Below, in pieces: positions 1 through 8,807 of a stretch of DNA of 64,000 bases. The first letter of the stretch is position 1; every line of letters begins with the position of its first letter. The stretch is from positions 1,798,001 through 1,862,000 of the forward strand of contig OY969816.1 of NCBI GenBank assembly GCA_963703385.1, written 5' to 3'. The translations under genes and the position numbers were made by a program. This stretch comes from Rhodoblastus sp963703385 (GTDB taxonomy: Bacteria; Pseudomonadota; Alphaproteobacteria; Rhizobiales; Beijerinckiaceae). The notes below the pieces were generated by a model that was not told the origin of the DNA, did not search any database, and saw nothing but the letters and a program-made list of their open reading frames with translations.

Positions 1-383
1 TCCTCGGTGCCCTCGCCCCGGGTGAGGAAGCCGAAACCCTTGATGCGGTTGAACCATTTGACGACGACAATCTCGAAGCCGCCGACCGATTCCGCCATGC
101 AGTGGGTGCGCGCCATCGGCAGTTGCGCCGGATGCGCCGCCGTCAATTCGTCCATGGAAATGATGCGGAAAACCTGCAAGCCGCGTGTGCGGTTCTGCGC
201 CTGGCAGACCACCTCCGCGCCTTCGGGCGCCGTCTGATAGCCGTCGCGCCGCAGCACCGTGACGTGAAGCAGGACATCGGCGAGGCCATTGTCCGGCACG
301 ATGAAGCCGAAGCCCTTGGCCATGTCGAACCATTTGATCCGTCCCCGGACTTCAACGACCTCGGCCGCCGTCTCGCCCGACAT
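1..383 (-). CDS. Two-domain cold-shock protein (CspA family), 3' part outside window
   Basis: Single-stranded nucleic-acid-binding cold-shock protein with two CSD folds. Reading the minus strand from ATG at 383, the first domain has KWFDMAKGFGFIVPD at about residues 17-31 and the second has KWFNRIKGFGFLTRGEGTED near the window edge. Both carry the RNP1-type KGFGF motif. The linker between them (ISMDELTAAHPAQLP) is the type seen in alphaproteobacterial double-CSD proteins. The gene runs off the left edge, so the C-terminus is not seen. An in-frame TTG 16 codons upstream is an alternative start. Function inferred from family: RNA chaperone or transcription antiterminator. Confidence 0.9.
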   Translation of the reverse strand, partial: MSGETAAEVVEVRGRIKWFDMAKGFGFIVPDNGLADVLLHVTVLRRDGYQTAPEGAEVVCQAQNRTRGLQVFRIISMDELTAAHPAQLPMARTHCMAESVGGFEIVVVKWFNRIKGFGFLTRGEGTE

Positions 384-623
384 GGCGGCTTCGGGGCCCT
401 GCGAAATCTCCGGCTGTTCCCTGGCGCCCAATGAAGCGGCTCCCGATTAAAACGCCCCTCCGCGAGAGCCGGGCCCACCCCCGGCCCGCCTCGCGGCAAG
501 CTCAGAATCACCGGACCAAGGATAGCATCGGCTTTCGACCTTCCTAGCCATTTTTTGCGGCCAGAAGAGTCACCCACACAATTTTTTCACCGGCCGCGGA
601 AGCTGGCTCTGAAATGGCGTCCC

Positions 624-668
624 TTGGCGCATTACGCGGGTCTTGGCGCATTACGCGGGTCTTGGCGC
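624..668. repeat. 19-bp tandem repeat, 2.4 copies
   Basis: The unit ttggcgcattacgcgggtc occurs at 624-642 and 643-661 with a partial third copy to 668. The TAA stop of the helix-hairpin-helix gene (651-653, minus strand) lies inside the second copy, so the duplication repeats the end of that gene just beyond its stop codon. Confidence 0.85.
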
Positions 669-1763
669 AGCCAGAGCGCCATCGGCGAGCCTGGCCGCCT
701 GTTCGCGCCAATGCTCGCGTCCGGCCCGGCCAGGCTCGGCGAGGTAGAACTCGACCCAGCGCGCCTGATCCGCCGTCCAGCCTGCGATCTGGGCGAAAGT
801 CCAGATCCCCAGACCGTGCAGGCGGCGCGCCGCCACGGCGTCGATTCCGGCGATGCGGGTCAGGTCGTCGGCGCCGCTTTCCGGCGCGACCGGCGAACCG
901 GGCGGCCTTTCGCCGGGATAGAGCGCATCCATGGCCCGGCTCGCATCGGCCCGCGGCGGATCGTCGTGGATTGCCGAGGCCGAAGCGGCGGCGGGGCGCG
1001 TTTCGGCGGCCGCGCCGGAGGGAGGACGCGCGACGCCATGCGCATAGAGCCGCGCCTGGGCCGACCAGAAATCGATCGTGGCCTCGTCGAGACCAAGCCG
1101 CTCGGCGGCGGACTTGCGGCCCGCGGGGGTGAGATCGGCCAAGGAGTCGAGATCGTTCACGCCCTGGGCGCGCAGCTCCCGCGCCGACCGGCTGTCGAGG
1201 CCGACGATCGCCGTGAGGGCGTCCTCCGCCTCGGGCGCCGGCATGTCTTCGGCCGACGCGGCGGCAGCCGGCGGGGCCGCTTCGGGCGAAACGGCCGCGG
1301 CTTCCGCCGGAGTCATTTCCGGCCGCGAGGCTTGAAGCGGCGGAGTCTGGGGGGACGGAGCGGCCATCGTCGCCAGTCCCGCCGCCGCGGTTTCATTGGC
1401 GGCGAGGGCGGCCGGCGCGGCGGCGACAAAGGCCTCGGCCTGGGCGAGCGTCTCACGCGCCGGGCCGATCCAATCCGGCGTTTTCCGTGCGCGGGGCGCC
1501 AGCAGGGACGCCAGCGCGCGAACGACCGCATAACCCAAGGCGTAGCAGCCGAAAATCGTCAGGCCGATCTCGAGCCACAGGCCGTAACGGCCGGGCGCGA
1601 AACCGAATGCGTCGGCGGCGGCGCCTGAACCCAACAGCAGCGCCAGAGCCAGCACGAGGACGCTGGGCCGGCGCGTTCCGCCGCCGGAAAGCAGGCCGAA
1701 GACAAGGCCCAGCGCCCCGGCCGCGAGCGCCCATGGCGCGAGATGTTGCAGGAGAAAAAACAT
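651..1763 (-). CDS. Membrane protein with helix-hairpin-helix-type domains
   Basis: Predicted 370-residue protein. The ATG at 1763 begins MFFLLQHLAPWALAAGALGL, and two or three hydrophobic segments fill the first ~100 residues. A long Ala/Pro-rich linker follows. Two similar modules come next: EDALTAIVGLDSRSARELRA and DDLTRIAGIDAVAARRLHGL, both resembling the helix-hairpin-helix pattern of 'LTRI.GI....A..L...G' proteins (NADH dehydrogenase subunit E / flap-endonuclease-like HhH_5). A longer open frame exists to 1910 but overlaps the upstream gene by over 130 bp; 1763 lies 10 bp after that gene's stop. Function unknown. It is probably co-transcribed with the BON/OmpA-like gene. Confidence 0.7.
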   Translation of the reverse strand: MFFLLQHLAPWALAAGALGLVFGLLSGGGTRRPSVLVLALALLLGSGAAADAFGFAPGRYGLWLEIGLTIFGCYALGYAVVRALASLLAPRARKTPDWIGPARETLAQAEAFVAAAPAALAANETAAAGLATMAAPSPQTPPLQASRPEMTPAEAAAVSPEAAPPAAAASAEDMPAPEAEDALTAIVGLDSRSARELRAQGVNDLDSLADLTPAGRKSAAERLGLDEATIDFWSAQARLYAHGVARPPSGAAAETRPAAASASAIHDDPPRADASRAMDALYPGERPPGSPVAPESGADDLTRIAGIDAVAARRLHGLGIWTFAQIAGWTADQARWVEFYLAEPGRAGREHWREQAARLADGALAAPRPA

Positions 1764-1773
1764 CGCCGGCGCC

Positions 1774-2793
1774 TCACTTGACCTGAATGGCGATGGCGAC
1801 GCCGCCGCCCGTCGGCGGGGCCTTGCCCTCGCCGGCGATATCGAGATCGCGCGGCGCGATTCCTTCCGCGAGCAGAACGGCCGCCACCGCTTCCGCCCGC
1901 CGCCAGGCAAGCTCCGCCTCGCCGCCGACTCCGGCGATCTCCAGAACGGCGCCGGGACAGGCCTTCGCAGACGCCGCCAGCGCCTTCAGCAGCCCTTGCG
2001 CATCGGCGGTCAGCCGGACGGCGCCCTCGAAACCGATCGCCGCCGCGCCCGCCGTCCGCGCCAGCGCCGTCTTGCAGTCCTCGACGTGAGCGGGTTTGGG
2101 CGCGGGTTTGGGGGCCTGACGAGGCGCCGCCGTTTGCGCCGGGACCGGGCTTCGCTGGCCCGTCTCCGCCTTGGCGACCGGGGCCGGGGCAAGGTTTGGC
2201 TTGCTCGAGGATTCGGCGGCGCGCGCGTCGGCTTTTTTCGCTTCTTTCACGTCGAGCGACGCGACTTTTCCGCGCAGGCGCGCCTCGCCGCCGCGCGATT
2301 GGACCAGCGCCGCCAGGAGGCCCGCCGCCCGCTCCACGAAACCCGGCGGCGCGCCCGAGGCGTAGCTCATGTCGTCGACGATTCGCGCGGCGGGCGCGGC
2401 CTTGCGCGCCGCCGCATTCAGAGCCGCGCGCGCCGCGGGCGAAGGCGCCGCCCCCGAAAGTCTCAGCGCCGCGCCATCCCAGACGCCGCGCCATTCATAA
2501 GGCGAAAGCGCGGGCGGCGGCGCGAGACCGTCGGCGACGCTTTTGACGCCCGGCAGCGCCCGAATCGCGGCGAGCGTTTCCGCGCGCGCCGAACCGTCGA
2601 AAACCAGACCTTCGATGCGCAGGTCGCGACCGCTTGCGAAAACTTTCGCCGTCGGCCCCAGTTTCTCGCGCAGGATGTTTTCCGCGCCAGCGGACAGAGT
2701 TGCTTCGAGCCCGGGCGTCACGACATCAATCGCCGCGAGCCACAACCCGGCCGCCGCCGCGAGACCCAACCATCCCATGCCGGGCCGACCCAT
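1774..2793 (-). CDS. BON-domain / OmpA-C-like envelope protein
   Basis: 339 residues. An N-terminal hydrophobic segment (about 5-25) is followed by BON-like sequence: LREKLGPTAKVFASGRDLRIEGLVFD and then a second BON-like block with ALPGVKSVADG. A Pro/Ala/Lys-rich linker at about 190-230 leads to an OmpA-C-like module. That module contains AIGFEGAVRLTADAQGLLKALAASAKACPGAVLEIAGV and the paired RAEAVAAVLLAEGIAPRDL motif typical of peptidoglycan-binding OmpA domains. The likely role is an envelope protein contacting peptidoglycan. The usual Asp/Arg ligands are not clearly intact, so binding is inference. Confidence 0.7.
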   Translation of the reverse strand: MGRPGMGWLGLAAAAGLWLAAIDVVTPGLEATLSAGAENILREKLGPTAKVFASGRDLRIEGLVFDGSARAETLAAIRALPGVKSVADGLAPPPALSPYEWRGVWDGAALRLSGAAPSPAARAALNAAARKAAPAARIVDDMSYASGAPPGFVERAAGLLAALVQSRGGEARLRGKVASLDVKEAKKADARAAESSSKPNLAPAPVAKAETGQRSPVPAQTAAPRQAPKPAPKPAHVEDCKTALARTAGAAAIGFEGAVRLTADAQGLLKALAASAKACPGAVLEIAGVGGEAELAWRRAEAVAAVLLAEGIAPRDLDIAGEGKAPPTGGGVAIAIQVK

Positions 2794-2984
2794 CGATTCG
2801 CCCCCTGTCGTCCTTGCCGGAGTCTATTTAGCGCAAAATCCCGGAAAGCGATCCCGGTTTTCGAAAAAAGAAGGGGCCGCCGGGCGCCGCGCGCCTTTCG
2901 CCGTGGAGGCGGATTTGCGGCTTGCCATTCCTTTACCGGTCGGGCATATCTCCCAGCCACGCGCTGATCCGAGGCGCGTCGGCG

Positions 2985-3078
2985 GGAGACGTGGCCGAGA
3001 GGCTGAAGGCGGCGGTTTGCTAAACCGTTATAGGGTTGTAAAGCTCTATCGAGGGTTCGAATCCCTCCGTCTCCGCCA
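2985..3078 (+). tRNA. tRNA-Ser (anticodon GCT)
   Basis: The acceptor stem GGAGACG (2985-2991) pairs with CGTCTCC (3068-3074). A G discriminator and an encoded CCA (3076-3078) follow. The anticodon arm has the 7-nt loop TTGCTAA, giving GCU, which reads AGC/AGU codons. A long variable arm and the T-arm GAGGGTTCGAATCCCTC are present. Length 94 nt, typical of class II tRNA-Ser. Confidence 0.97.
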
Positions 3079-3165
3079 CCTCATCGCCCCGCAAGTCAAG
3101 GCTTTGGGCCGCGGCTGTTCGGTCCAGTCACGCCCGGCCTGTTCAGGTCATTGCAAGCCAGACCG

Positions 3166-3630
3166 ATGTTCGCCCTCGCCAAGTTCAACAGATTTTGCAA
3201 CAGATTTTGCAACAGATTTTGCCGAGGCGCCGTGCGCGGACGCGCTGTTCCAGCGCCCATCGCCCTGCTTGCTCCTGTGATGTTTTTCGCGGGCGCGGCC
3301 TGGGTCGGTGAAGCTTGGGCCGCCTTGCCCTTGCCCCCGCGACGCCCGCCCGAGTTTTCGGCGCCCATTGCGCCGGCGCCAAACAGCCCGGCGCCAACCA
3401 ACCCCGCGCCTCAAACCGCCCCGCAGACGCCGGAGTCGACCTTGGCGCCGGGACAGCGCATGCCGGTTGACGTCCAGCCGGAGAATTTGCAGCCCTTCAA
3501 TCTCCCCACCGCTTCGCGCCAACGTATGCGCCTGTGCGGCGAACGTTGGCGCAATCTCAAATTGGCCGGTGAAAGCAGGGGGCTGACCTGGCGCTCCTTT
3601 GCCGAGAAATGTCTTCCCGGCAAAGATTGA
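3166..3630 (+). CDS. Conserved hypothetical exported protein
   Basis: 154 residues from ATG 3166; a TTG at 3151 is in frame upstream. The N-terminus is odd: NRFCNRFCNRFC is encoded by three exact 12-bp repeats at 3187-3222. A hydrophobic segment, APIALLAPVMFFAGAAWVGEAWA, then looks like a signal peptide with cleavage after AWA. A Pro-rich stretch leads to a C-terminal module RMRLCGERWRNLKLAGESRGLTWRSFAEKCLPG. Its two Cys and Trp pattern recurs in small Rhizobiales secreted proteins of unknown function. If translation began at the internal ATG before the signal peptide, the repeat would be untranslated. Confidence 0.65.
   Translation: MFALAKFNRFCNRFCNRFCRGAVRGRAVPAPIALLAPVMFFAGAAWVGEAWAALPLPPRRPPEFSAPIAPAPNSPAPTNPAPQTAPQTPESTLAPGQRMPVDVQPENLQPFNLPTASRQRMRLCGERWRNLKLAGESRGLTWRSFAEKCLPGKD
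3187..3222. repeat. 12-bp direct repeat, three exact copies
   Basis: The unit aacagattttgc occurs three times without a gap. It lies in frame in the start region of the small exported protein and adds NRFC per copy. Confidence 0.95.
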
Positions 3631-3637
3631 CGAAGGC

Positions 3638-4516
3638 TCAGGACTGGCCTTCGCCGGATCCGGCCGGGGCCGATCCCTGGCCAGCAGGCTTCTCCGCCGG
3701 CGCGGCTTTGGGCTTGCGCGGCGCCGCGCGCTTTGCTTTCGGCTTTTCGGCCGCCGGCGCGCTTTCCGCTGCGACTTTCTTCGTCACCCGGCGGGACGCC
3801 GCCGCAGTGCGCGCAGCCGGTTTGGCCGCAGGCTTCGGGGCGGATTTCGCGGCAGGTTTCTTGGCCGCCGCGGGCTTCGCCGCGGCAGGCTTGCTCGCCT
3901 TTTTCGCCGCAGCTTTCTTGGCGCCCGCCTTTGACCGCGCATTCTCGGTCGCCGCGGATTTGGCGGCCGCTTTCTTCGCGCCCACAGTTTTGGCGGCCGG
4001 CTTTTTCGCGCCCGCGGCCTTGGCGGCCACCTTGGCGGCGGAGGATTTCGCCGTCTTTTTCGCGGCGGCCGCCTTCACGCCGGAAGCTTTTTTCTCGGAG
4101 GTCTTTTTGCCCGCGGCCTTGGTCGCGCCCTTCTTCTCCGCCGCCTTGGCGGCGGGCTTCGCTGCCGCCTTCTTGGCGGGGGCCTTGGTCACGCCCTTGG
4201 CGGACTTCTTGGCCTCGGATTTCTTGGCCTCGGACTTCTTGGCCTCGGACTTCTTGGCCTCGGATTTCTTGGCCTCGGATTTCTTCGCGTCAGCCTTCTT
4301 GACGTCGGCCTTCTTGACGTCGGCCTTCTTGACGTCGGCCTTCTTGGCGTCGGCCTTCTTGACGTCGGCCTTCTTGACGTCGGCCTTCTTGGCGGCGCTC
4401 TTTCCGGCCGCGGCTTTCGCCTTCGTCGCGTCTGACTTTTTCTCCGCCGCCGCGCCGCCTTCGGCGGGCGCCGTTGGTTTTTTCGCAGCCGAACTCTTTT
4501 TTGGTGATCGCGCCAT
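3638..4516 (-). CDS. Histone H1-like Lys/Ala-rich DNA-binding protein
   Basis: About 292 residues made almost entirely of Ala, Lys, Pro, Ser and Asp/Glu. The middle (about 45-115) is a run of 5-residue units, KKADV/KKADA then KKSEA, encoded by 15-bp tandem repeats at roughly 4205-4395. The C-terminal half has AAKK/KPAA motifs like eukaryotic H1 tails and bacterial Hc2/AlgP-type proteins. The strongly basic, disordered sequence suggests nucleoid binding. Start: tandem ATG ATG at 4519 and 4516; the AGGGGG ribosome site is best spaced for 4516. No catalytic motif is visible. Confidence 0.8.
   Translation of the reverse strand: MARSPKKSSAAKKPTAPAEGGAAAEKKSDATKAKAAAGKSAAKKADVKKADVKKADAKKADVKKADVKKADVKKADAKKSEAKKSEAKKSEAKKSEAKKSEAKKSAKGVTKAPAKKAAAKPAAKAAEKKGATKAAGKKTSEKKASGVKAAAAKKTAKSSAAKVAAKAAGAKKPAAKTVGAKKAAAKSAATENARSKAGAKKAAAKKASKPAAAKPAAAKKPAAKSAPKPAAKPAARTAAASRRVTKKVAAESAPAAEKPKAKRAAPRKPKAAPAEKPAGQGSAPAGSGEGQS
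4205..4395. repeat. 15-bp tandem repeats in the H1-like gene
   Basis: Some twelve units of cttcttggcctcgga / cttcttgacgtcggc type follow one another and encode KKSEA and KKADV/A pentapeptides. Two sub-families are clustered separately, which suggests expansion by slippage in two steps. Confidence 0.9.
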
Positions 4517-5098
4517 CATATCCCCCTTTCGCGCCGCCGGCGCATGGTCTGCCCGTTAGAGCGCAATCAGCCTAAACCTGTTCAAAACTCTTGCAAGAGA
4601 GCGCAATCGCCTTGACCATGCCGCGCGACGCATTTTTCGCCGCGTCGGCGGCGCGTGAGGCGAAAAAATTCGCTCCCCAAGCGCCGTTTCATCCGCACAA
4701 CAAGGCGTTTCGCAGCATGCGCGACATTCTCCTTCTTTCGGCGCGCGACAACTCGCCTTGTAGCGCGCGCCGGATTTCTTGAAAAAAACGCCGAGGCGAA
4801 GCAGACCCAAAGCTTCAGGTAATATCAATATAAAACAATATCTTATTGTGCCTTTCCGCCTTCGTCGCCGGCAGCTTTTCGCGTCCGCGCGCCGGCGTCG
4901 TCTTCGCTTGCGGCGCGACACGCGCGCATTCGTTCTTGGCGATAAATTTCGCGCGTTTCGACACAACGCGTGTCCGCCCGAAAACGCCGCGAACAAAATT
5001 GCGCGAGGAGAAAAAAATTTGTTGAAATAGAAAACGCGCCGCAAAAAATGCGACGCGTTCACAAAATTGACGTTTCGATACGCAAAACCACGCGCGAC
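4517..5098. other. AT-rich intergenic region upstream of the H1-like gene
   Basis: About 580 bp without a convincing gene; open frames here have no recognisable domain. The 4800-5060 part is clearly AT-richer than the surroundings. A short inverted repeat, acaata-tct-tattgt, lies at 4835-4849, and agagcgcaatc occurs twice (about 4557 and 4598). This is probably the promoter region of the H1-like gene together with the 3' flank of gatB. Confidence 0.5.
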
Positions 5099-6568
5099 TC
5101 AGATGCCGAGTTTCGCTTTCAGAAGCTCGTTCACCGCTTGCGGATTGGCCTTGCCGCCGGTGGCTTTCATCACCTGTCCGACGAACCAGCCGAGCAAGGT
5201 CGGCTTGGCTTTCGCCTGTTCGACCTTGTCCGGATTCTTGGCGATGATCTCGTCCACCGCCTTCTCGATCGCGCTCGCATCGGTGACCTGTTTCATCCCG
5301 CGCGCTTCGACGATTTTTTCCGGATCGCCGCCCTCAAGCCACACGATTTCAAACAGGTCCTTGGCGAGCTTGCCGGAAATCACATTGGAGGAAATCAGAT
5401 CGACGATCGCCCCGATCTGCGCCGCCGAAACCGGCGAATCTTCGATCGATTTTCCTTGCCTGTTGAGCCGCCCGAACAGTTCGTTGATCACCCAGTTGGC
5501 GACGAGTTTTGCGTCGCGACCGTTCGCGGCCTGTTCGAAATAGTCGGCCGAGGCGCGCTCCAGGATCAGCACGCCGGCGTCATAGGGCGAGAGGCCGTAT
5601 TGCGCGATGAAACGCGCCTTCTTCGCGTCCGGCAGTTCCGGCAGAGTCTTGGCCAGCGCATCGACATAGGCTTGGTCGAATTCGAGCGGCAGAAGATCCG
5701 GATCGGGGAAATAGCGATAGTCGTGCGCCTCTTCCTTGGAGCGCATCGAGCGCGTCTCGCCCTTGCCCGGATCATAGAGCCGCGTCTCCTGATCGATGGT
5801 TCCGCCATCCTCCAGAACGCCGATCTGGCGGCGCGCCTCGACATCGATCGCCTGACCGATGAAGCGGATCGAATTGACGTTTTTTATTTCGCAGCGGGTG
5901 CCGAATTTTTCGCCCGGCTTGCGCACCGAGACATTGACGTCCGCGCGCAGAGACCCCTGCTCCATATTGCCGTCGCAGCTGCCGAGATAGCGCAGGATGG
6001 TGCGCAGCTTGGTCACATAGGCCTTGGCCTCATCCGCCGAGCGCATGTCGGGCTTCGACACGATCTCCATCAGCGCCACCCCGGAACGGTTGAGATCGAC
6101 ATGGGAATCGTTGGCGCCGAGATCGTGCAGCGACTTTCCCGCGTCCTGTTCGAGATGCAGGCGCTCGATGCCGACGGAAAACTGCTCGGTCGGCGACAGA
6201 TCGACCAGCACCTCGCCCTCGCCGACGATCGGGTTCTTGTACTGGCTGATCTGATAGCCCTGCGGCAGGTCGGGATAGAAATAGTTTTTCCGGTCGAACA
6301 CCGAGCGATGGTTGATCTGCGCTTTCAGGCCGAGGCCGGTGCGGATCGCCTGTTTGACGCATTCCTCGTTGATCACCGGCAGCATGCCCGGCATGGCGGC
6401 GTCCACCAGCGAGACATGGCTGTTGGGCGCGCCGCCGAATACGGTCGAGGCGCCGGAAAAAAGTTTGGAATGACTGGTGACCTGGGCGTGGATTTCGAGG
6501 CCGATGACGACTTCCCAGTCGCCGGTCGCGCCCGGAATCAATTTCGACGAATGGCTCAGCGTGTTCAT
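5099..6568 (-). CDS. gatB: Asp-tRNA(Asn)/Glu-tRNA(Gln) amidotransferase subunit B
   Basis: 489 residues, normal length for GatB. It binds the mischarged tRNA and phosphorylates or activates the Glu/Asp carboxylate for transamidation within GatCAB. Visible signatures are VIGLEIHAQV (about 21-30) and NYFYPDLPQGYQISQY (about 95-110). The C-terminal YqeY-like tail includes KPTLLGWFVGQVMKATGGKANP. The start ATG at 6568 overlaps the stop of the chorismate mutase gene in ATGA, implying translational coupling. It is the last gene of the gatC-gatA-aroQ-gatB operon. Confidence 0.97.
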   Translation of the reverse strand: MNTLSHSSKLIPGATGDWEVVIGLEIHAQVTSHSKLFSGASTVFGGAPNSHVSLVDAAMPGMLPVINEECVKQAIRTGLGLKAQINHRSVFDRKNYFYPDLPQGYQISQYKNPIVGEGEVLVDLSPTEQFSVGIERLHLEQDAGKSLHDLGANDSHVDLNRSGVALMEIVSKPDMRSADEAKAYVTKLRTILRYLGSCDGNMEQGSLRADVNVSVRKPGEKFGTRCEIKNVNSIRFIGQAIDVEARRQIGVLEDGGTIDQETRLYDPGKGETRSMRSKEEAHDYRYFPDPDLLPLEFDQAYVDALAKTLPELPDAKKARFIAQYGLSPYDAGVLILERASADYFEQAANGRDAKLVANWVINELFGRLNRQGKSIEDSPVSAAQIGAIVDLISSNVISGKLAKDLFEIVWLEGGDPEKIVEARGMKQVTDASAIEKAVDEIIAKNPDKVEQAKAKPTLLGWFVGQVMKATGGKANPQAVNELLKAKLGI

Positions 6569-6900
6569 GCGGGGTCCACTTTCCCGTCCGACTTTTCCTT
6601 CATCAGACGCTCTTCATAAACGATCGACCATTCGATGATCGCGCTCCACAGGGATCGCGCGAGATCGGGGTCGAGATTTTCTTGCCTCGCGCGCGCGGCG
6701 ACGCGGGTCAGCACTTCGTCGACGCGCGGGGGAATGCGCGCGGGCCAGCCGATGCGGCGCTTGATGTCGGCGGCCGTCTCGATGCAACGCTGACGTTCGG
6801 CAAGCGCGTCGACCAGAGCGGCGTCGATCGAGTCAATCTTCATGCGCAATGCGGCCATTTCCGCATTGGTCGCCGGGGTCGTCTCGTCGGCGCCGCTCAT
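6565..6900 (-). CDS. Chorismate mutase, AroQ class
   Basis: 111 residues. Catalyses chorismate to prephenate, the branch toward Phe and Tyr. The AroQ helical pattern is visible in AALRMKIDSIDAALVDALAERQRCIETAADIKRRIG, matching the N-terminal Arg, Lys and second Arg active-site positions of the EcCM family. A C-terminal helix with WSAIIEWSIVYEERL follows. It sits between gatA (4-bp gap) and gatB (4-bp overlap), so it is translated as part of the amidotransferase operon. Why an aromatic amino acid enzyme is embedded there is not evident from sequence. Confidence 0.9.
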   Translation of the reverse strand: MSGADETTPATNAEMAALRMKIDSIDAALVDALAERQRCIETAADIKRRIGWPARIPPRVDEVLTRVAARARQENLDPDLARSLWSAIIEWSIVYEERLMKEKSDGKVDPA

Positions 6901-6904
6901 CTGT

Positions 6905-8387
6905 TCAGGCCCACCACGGTTCCGGCAGGGACATTTTTGGCGCGGCCTCCTCGATGGCTTGGCCGAGCGCGAAAAGCGTCTCTTCCTCGAAGGGGCGTCC
7001 GATCAATTGCAGGCCGAGCGGCAGGCCTTCCGACGACAGGCCGGCAGGGACGACGAGGCCCGGCAGGCCGGCCATGTTCACCGTCACGGTGAACACGTCG
7101 TTGAGATACATTTCCACCGGATCGGCCGAGCCTTTTTCCCCCAAAGCGAAAGCCGCCGAGGGCGTCGCCGGGGTGAGGATCGCGTCCACGCCGGCTTGAA
7201 AGCTGAGGTCGAAATCGCGCTTGATCAAGGTGCGGATTTTCTGGGCGCGCAGGTAATAGGCGTCGTAATAGCCTGCCGACAGCACATAGGTGCCGATCAT
7301 GATGCGACGGCGCACTTCCTTGCCAAAGCCTGCGGCGCGGGTCAGCTCATAAAGATCGACAATGTCCTTGCCGGTTTTCCGCAGGCCATAGCGCACGCCG
7401 TCATAGCGCGCGAGATTGGAGGACGCCTCCGCCGGCGCGACGATGTAATAGGCCGGCAGCGCATGGCGCGTATGAGGCAGCGAGATGTCGCGGATTTCGG
7501 CGCCCGCCGCGCGCAGCCAGGCGACGCCCTGATCCCACAGCGCCGCGATCTCGGCGGAAAGACCTTCGAGGCGATATTCCTTCGGAATGCCGATCACCTT
7601 GCCTTTTACGGAAGCGCCGGCCGCCTGCTCGTAATCGGGCACGGGGGCGTTGACGCTGGTGGTGTCTTTCGGGTCGTGGCCGGCCATCGAGCGCAGCAGG
7701 ATCGCGGCGTCGCGCACGTTCTGGGCGATGGGGCCGGCCTGATCGAGCGAGGAGGCGAAGGCGACAATGCCCCAACGCGAGCAGCGGCCATAGGTCGGCT
7801 TGATCCCGACCGTGCCGGTAAAGGCGGCCGGCTGGCGGATCGATCCTCCCGTGTCGGTAGCCGTGGCGCCCAGGCACAGCCGCGCCGCGACCGCCGTCGC
7901 CGAGCCCCCCGACGAGCCGCCGGGGACGATTTTGGCGTCGGAATTGTTGCGCCGCCAGGGCGAGATCACCGGGCCGAAATAAGAGGTCTCGTTCGACGAG
8001 CCCATGGCGAATTCGTCGAGATTGAGTTTGCCCAGCATGGTCGCGCCGTCGCGCCACAGATTGGCGCTGACGGTCGAACTCATATTGCGGGACAAAACCT
8101 TCGAGGATATGGCTGGCGGCGGTGGTCTGGACGCCCTCGGTCGCATAAAGGTCCTTGATGCCCAGCGGAATGCCTTCGAGCGGTCGCGCCTCGCCCCTGG
8201 CGATTCTCTCGTCGCTCGCCCTGGCCTGCGCCAGCGCCTTTTCCGGCGTCTCGACAATATAGGCGTTGAGGTTTTTCGCGCGCGCCGTGGCGTCGATGAA
8301 AGCCTGGTTCAGCTCGACCGCCGAAAATCGTTTTGCAGTAAGGCCCTCGCGCGCTTGCGTGAGCGTCAGGCGGGTCAGATCGGACAT
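6905..8387 (-). CDS. gatA: Glu-tRNA(Gln) amidotransferase subunit A, apparent 1-bp frameshift
   Basis: Amidase subunit that releases ammonia from glutamine for GatB. The Ser-cisSer-Lys triad is present: Lys in GIPLGIKDLYATEG, and Ser residues in GGSSGGSATAVAARL and GSIRQPAAFTG. As printed the frame breaks at 8077-8078. The first frame reads HILEGFVPQYE then leaves the family, while the second resumes with STVSANLWRDGATMLGKLNLDEFAMG. Removing one A (plus strand) joins them into VPQYESTVSANLW and gives 493 residues, the normal GatA length. With gatB and gatC intact, a sequencing error is the simplest explanation. gatC lies 10 bp upstream. Confidence 0.93.
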
Positions 8388-8397
8388 ATCAATCTCT

Positions 8398-8685
8398 CTA
8401 TTCGATCACTTTCGGCACGACGAAAAAACCGTCCTCGCGCGCAGGGGCGTTGGCCAGGACCTTTTCGACGATCTCGCCGTCGGTGACGACGTCGGCGCGC
8501 TTCTTCATCGTCATCGGCAGGACGGAGGTCATCGGCTCGACGCCCTCGACATCGACCGCGTTCAACTCCTCGACGAAGTTCAGGATGGAATTGATCTCGT
8601 TCTGCAAGAAAGGCGCTTCCTCTTCGCTCACGCGAATGCGTGCGAGATGGGCGATGCGCCGCACCGTCGCCAGATCGACCGACAT
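8398..8685 (-). CDS. gatC: Asp/Glu-tRNA amidotransferase subunit C
   Basis: 95 residues, the standard GatC size. GatC wraps around the GatA-GatB interface and stabilises the complex. Family signatures are VRRIAHLARIRVSEEE at about 8-23 and ILNFVEELNAVDVEGVEPMTSVLP at about 34-57. It is the first gene of the gatCAB/chorismate mutase operon. Start ATG at 8685. Confidence 0.96.
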   Translation of the reverse strand: MSVDLATVRRIAHLARIRVSEEEAPFLQNEINSILNFVEELNAVDVEGVEPMTSVLPMTMKKRADVVTDGEIVEKVLANAPAREDGFFVVPKVIE

Positions 8686-8807
8686 CAGGGACTCCGTGCT
8701 GAATGAGGCGGGCTCGCGCGCCGCCCGTAAGTTTCTAGCCTATACAGAACCGGGCGTCCCGGCGCAACGATGGCGCGTTTTGATCGCCTGCCGTCGTCGA
8801 TCGCGTT

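Noticed and set aside
143..577. 144-residue open frame on the minus strand near the window start
   Set aside because: It overlaps the cold-shock gene in another frame, has no domain pattern, and shows shadow-like Arg/Ser-rich composition.
4556..5062. 168-residue open frame upstream of the H1-like gene
   Set aside because: Composition (Arg/Cys-rich, no motifs) and lack of a ribosome site do not support a gene; region is AT-rich intergenic.
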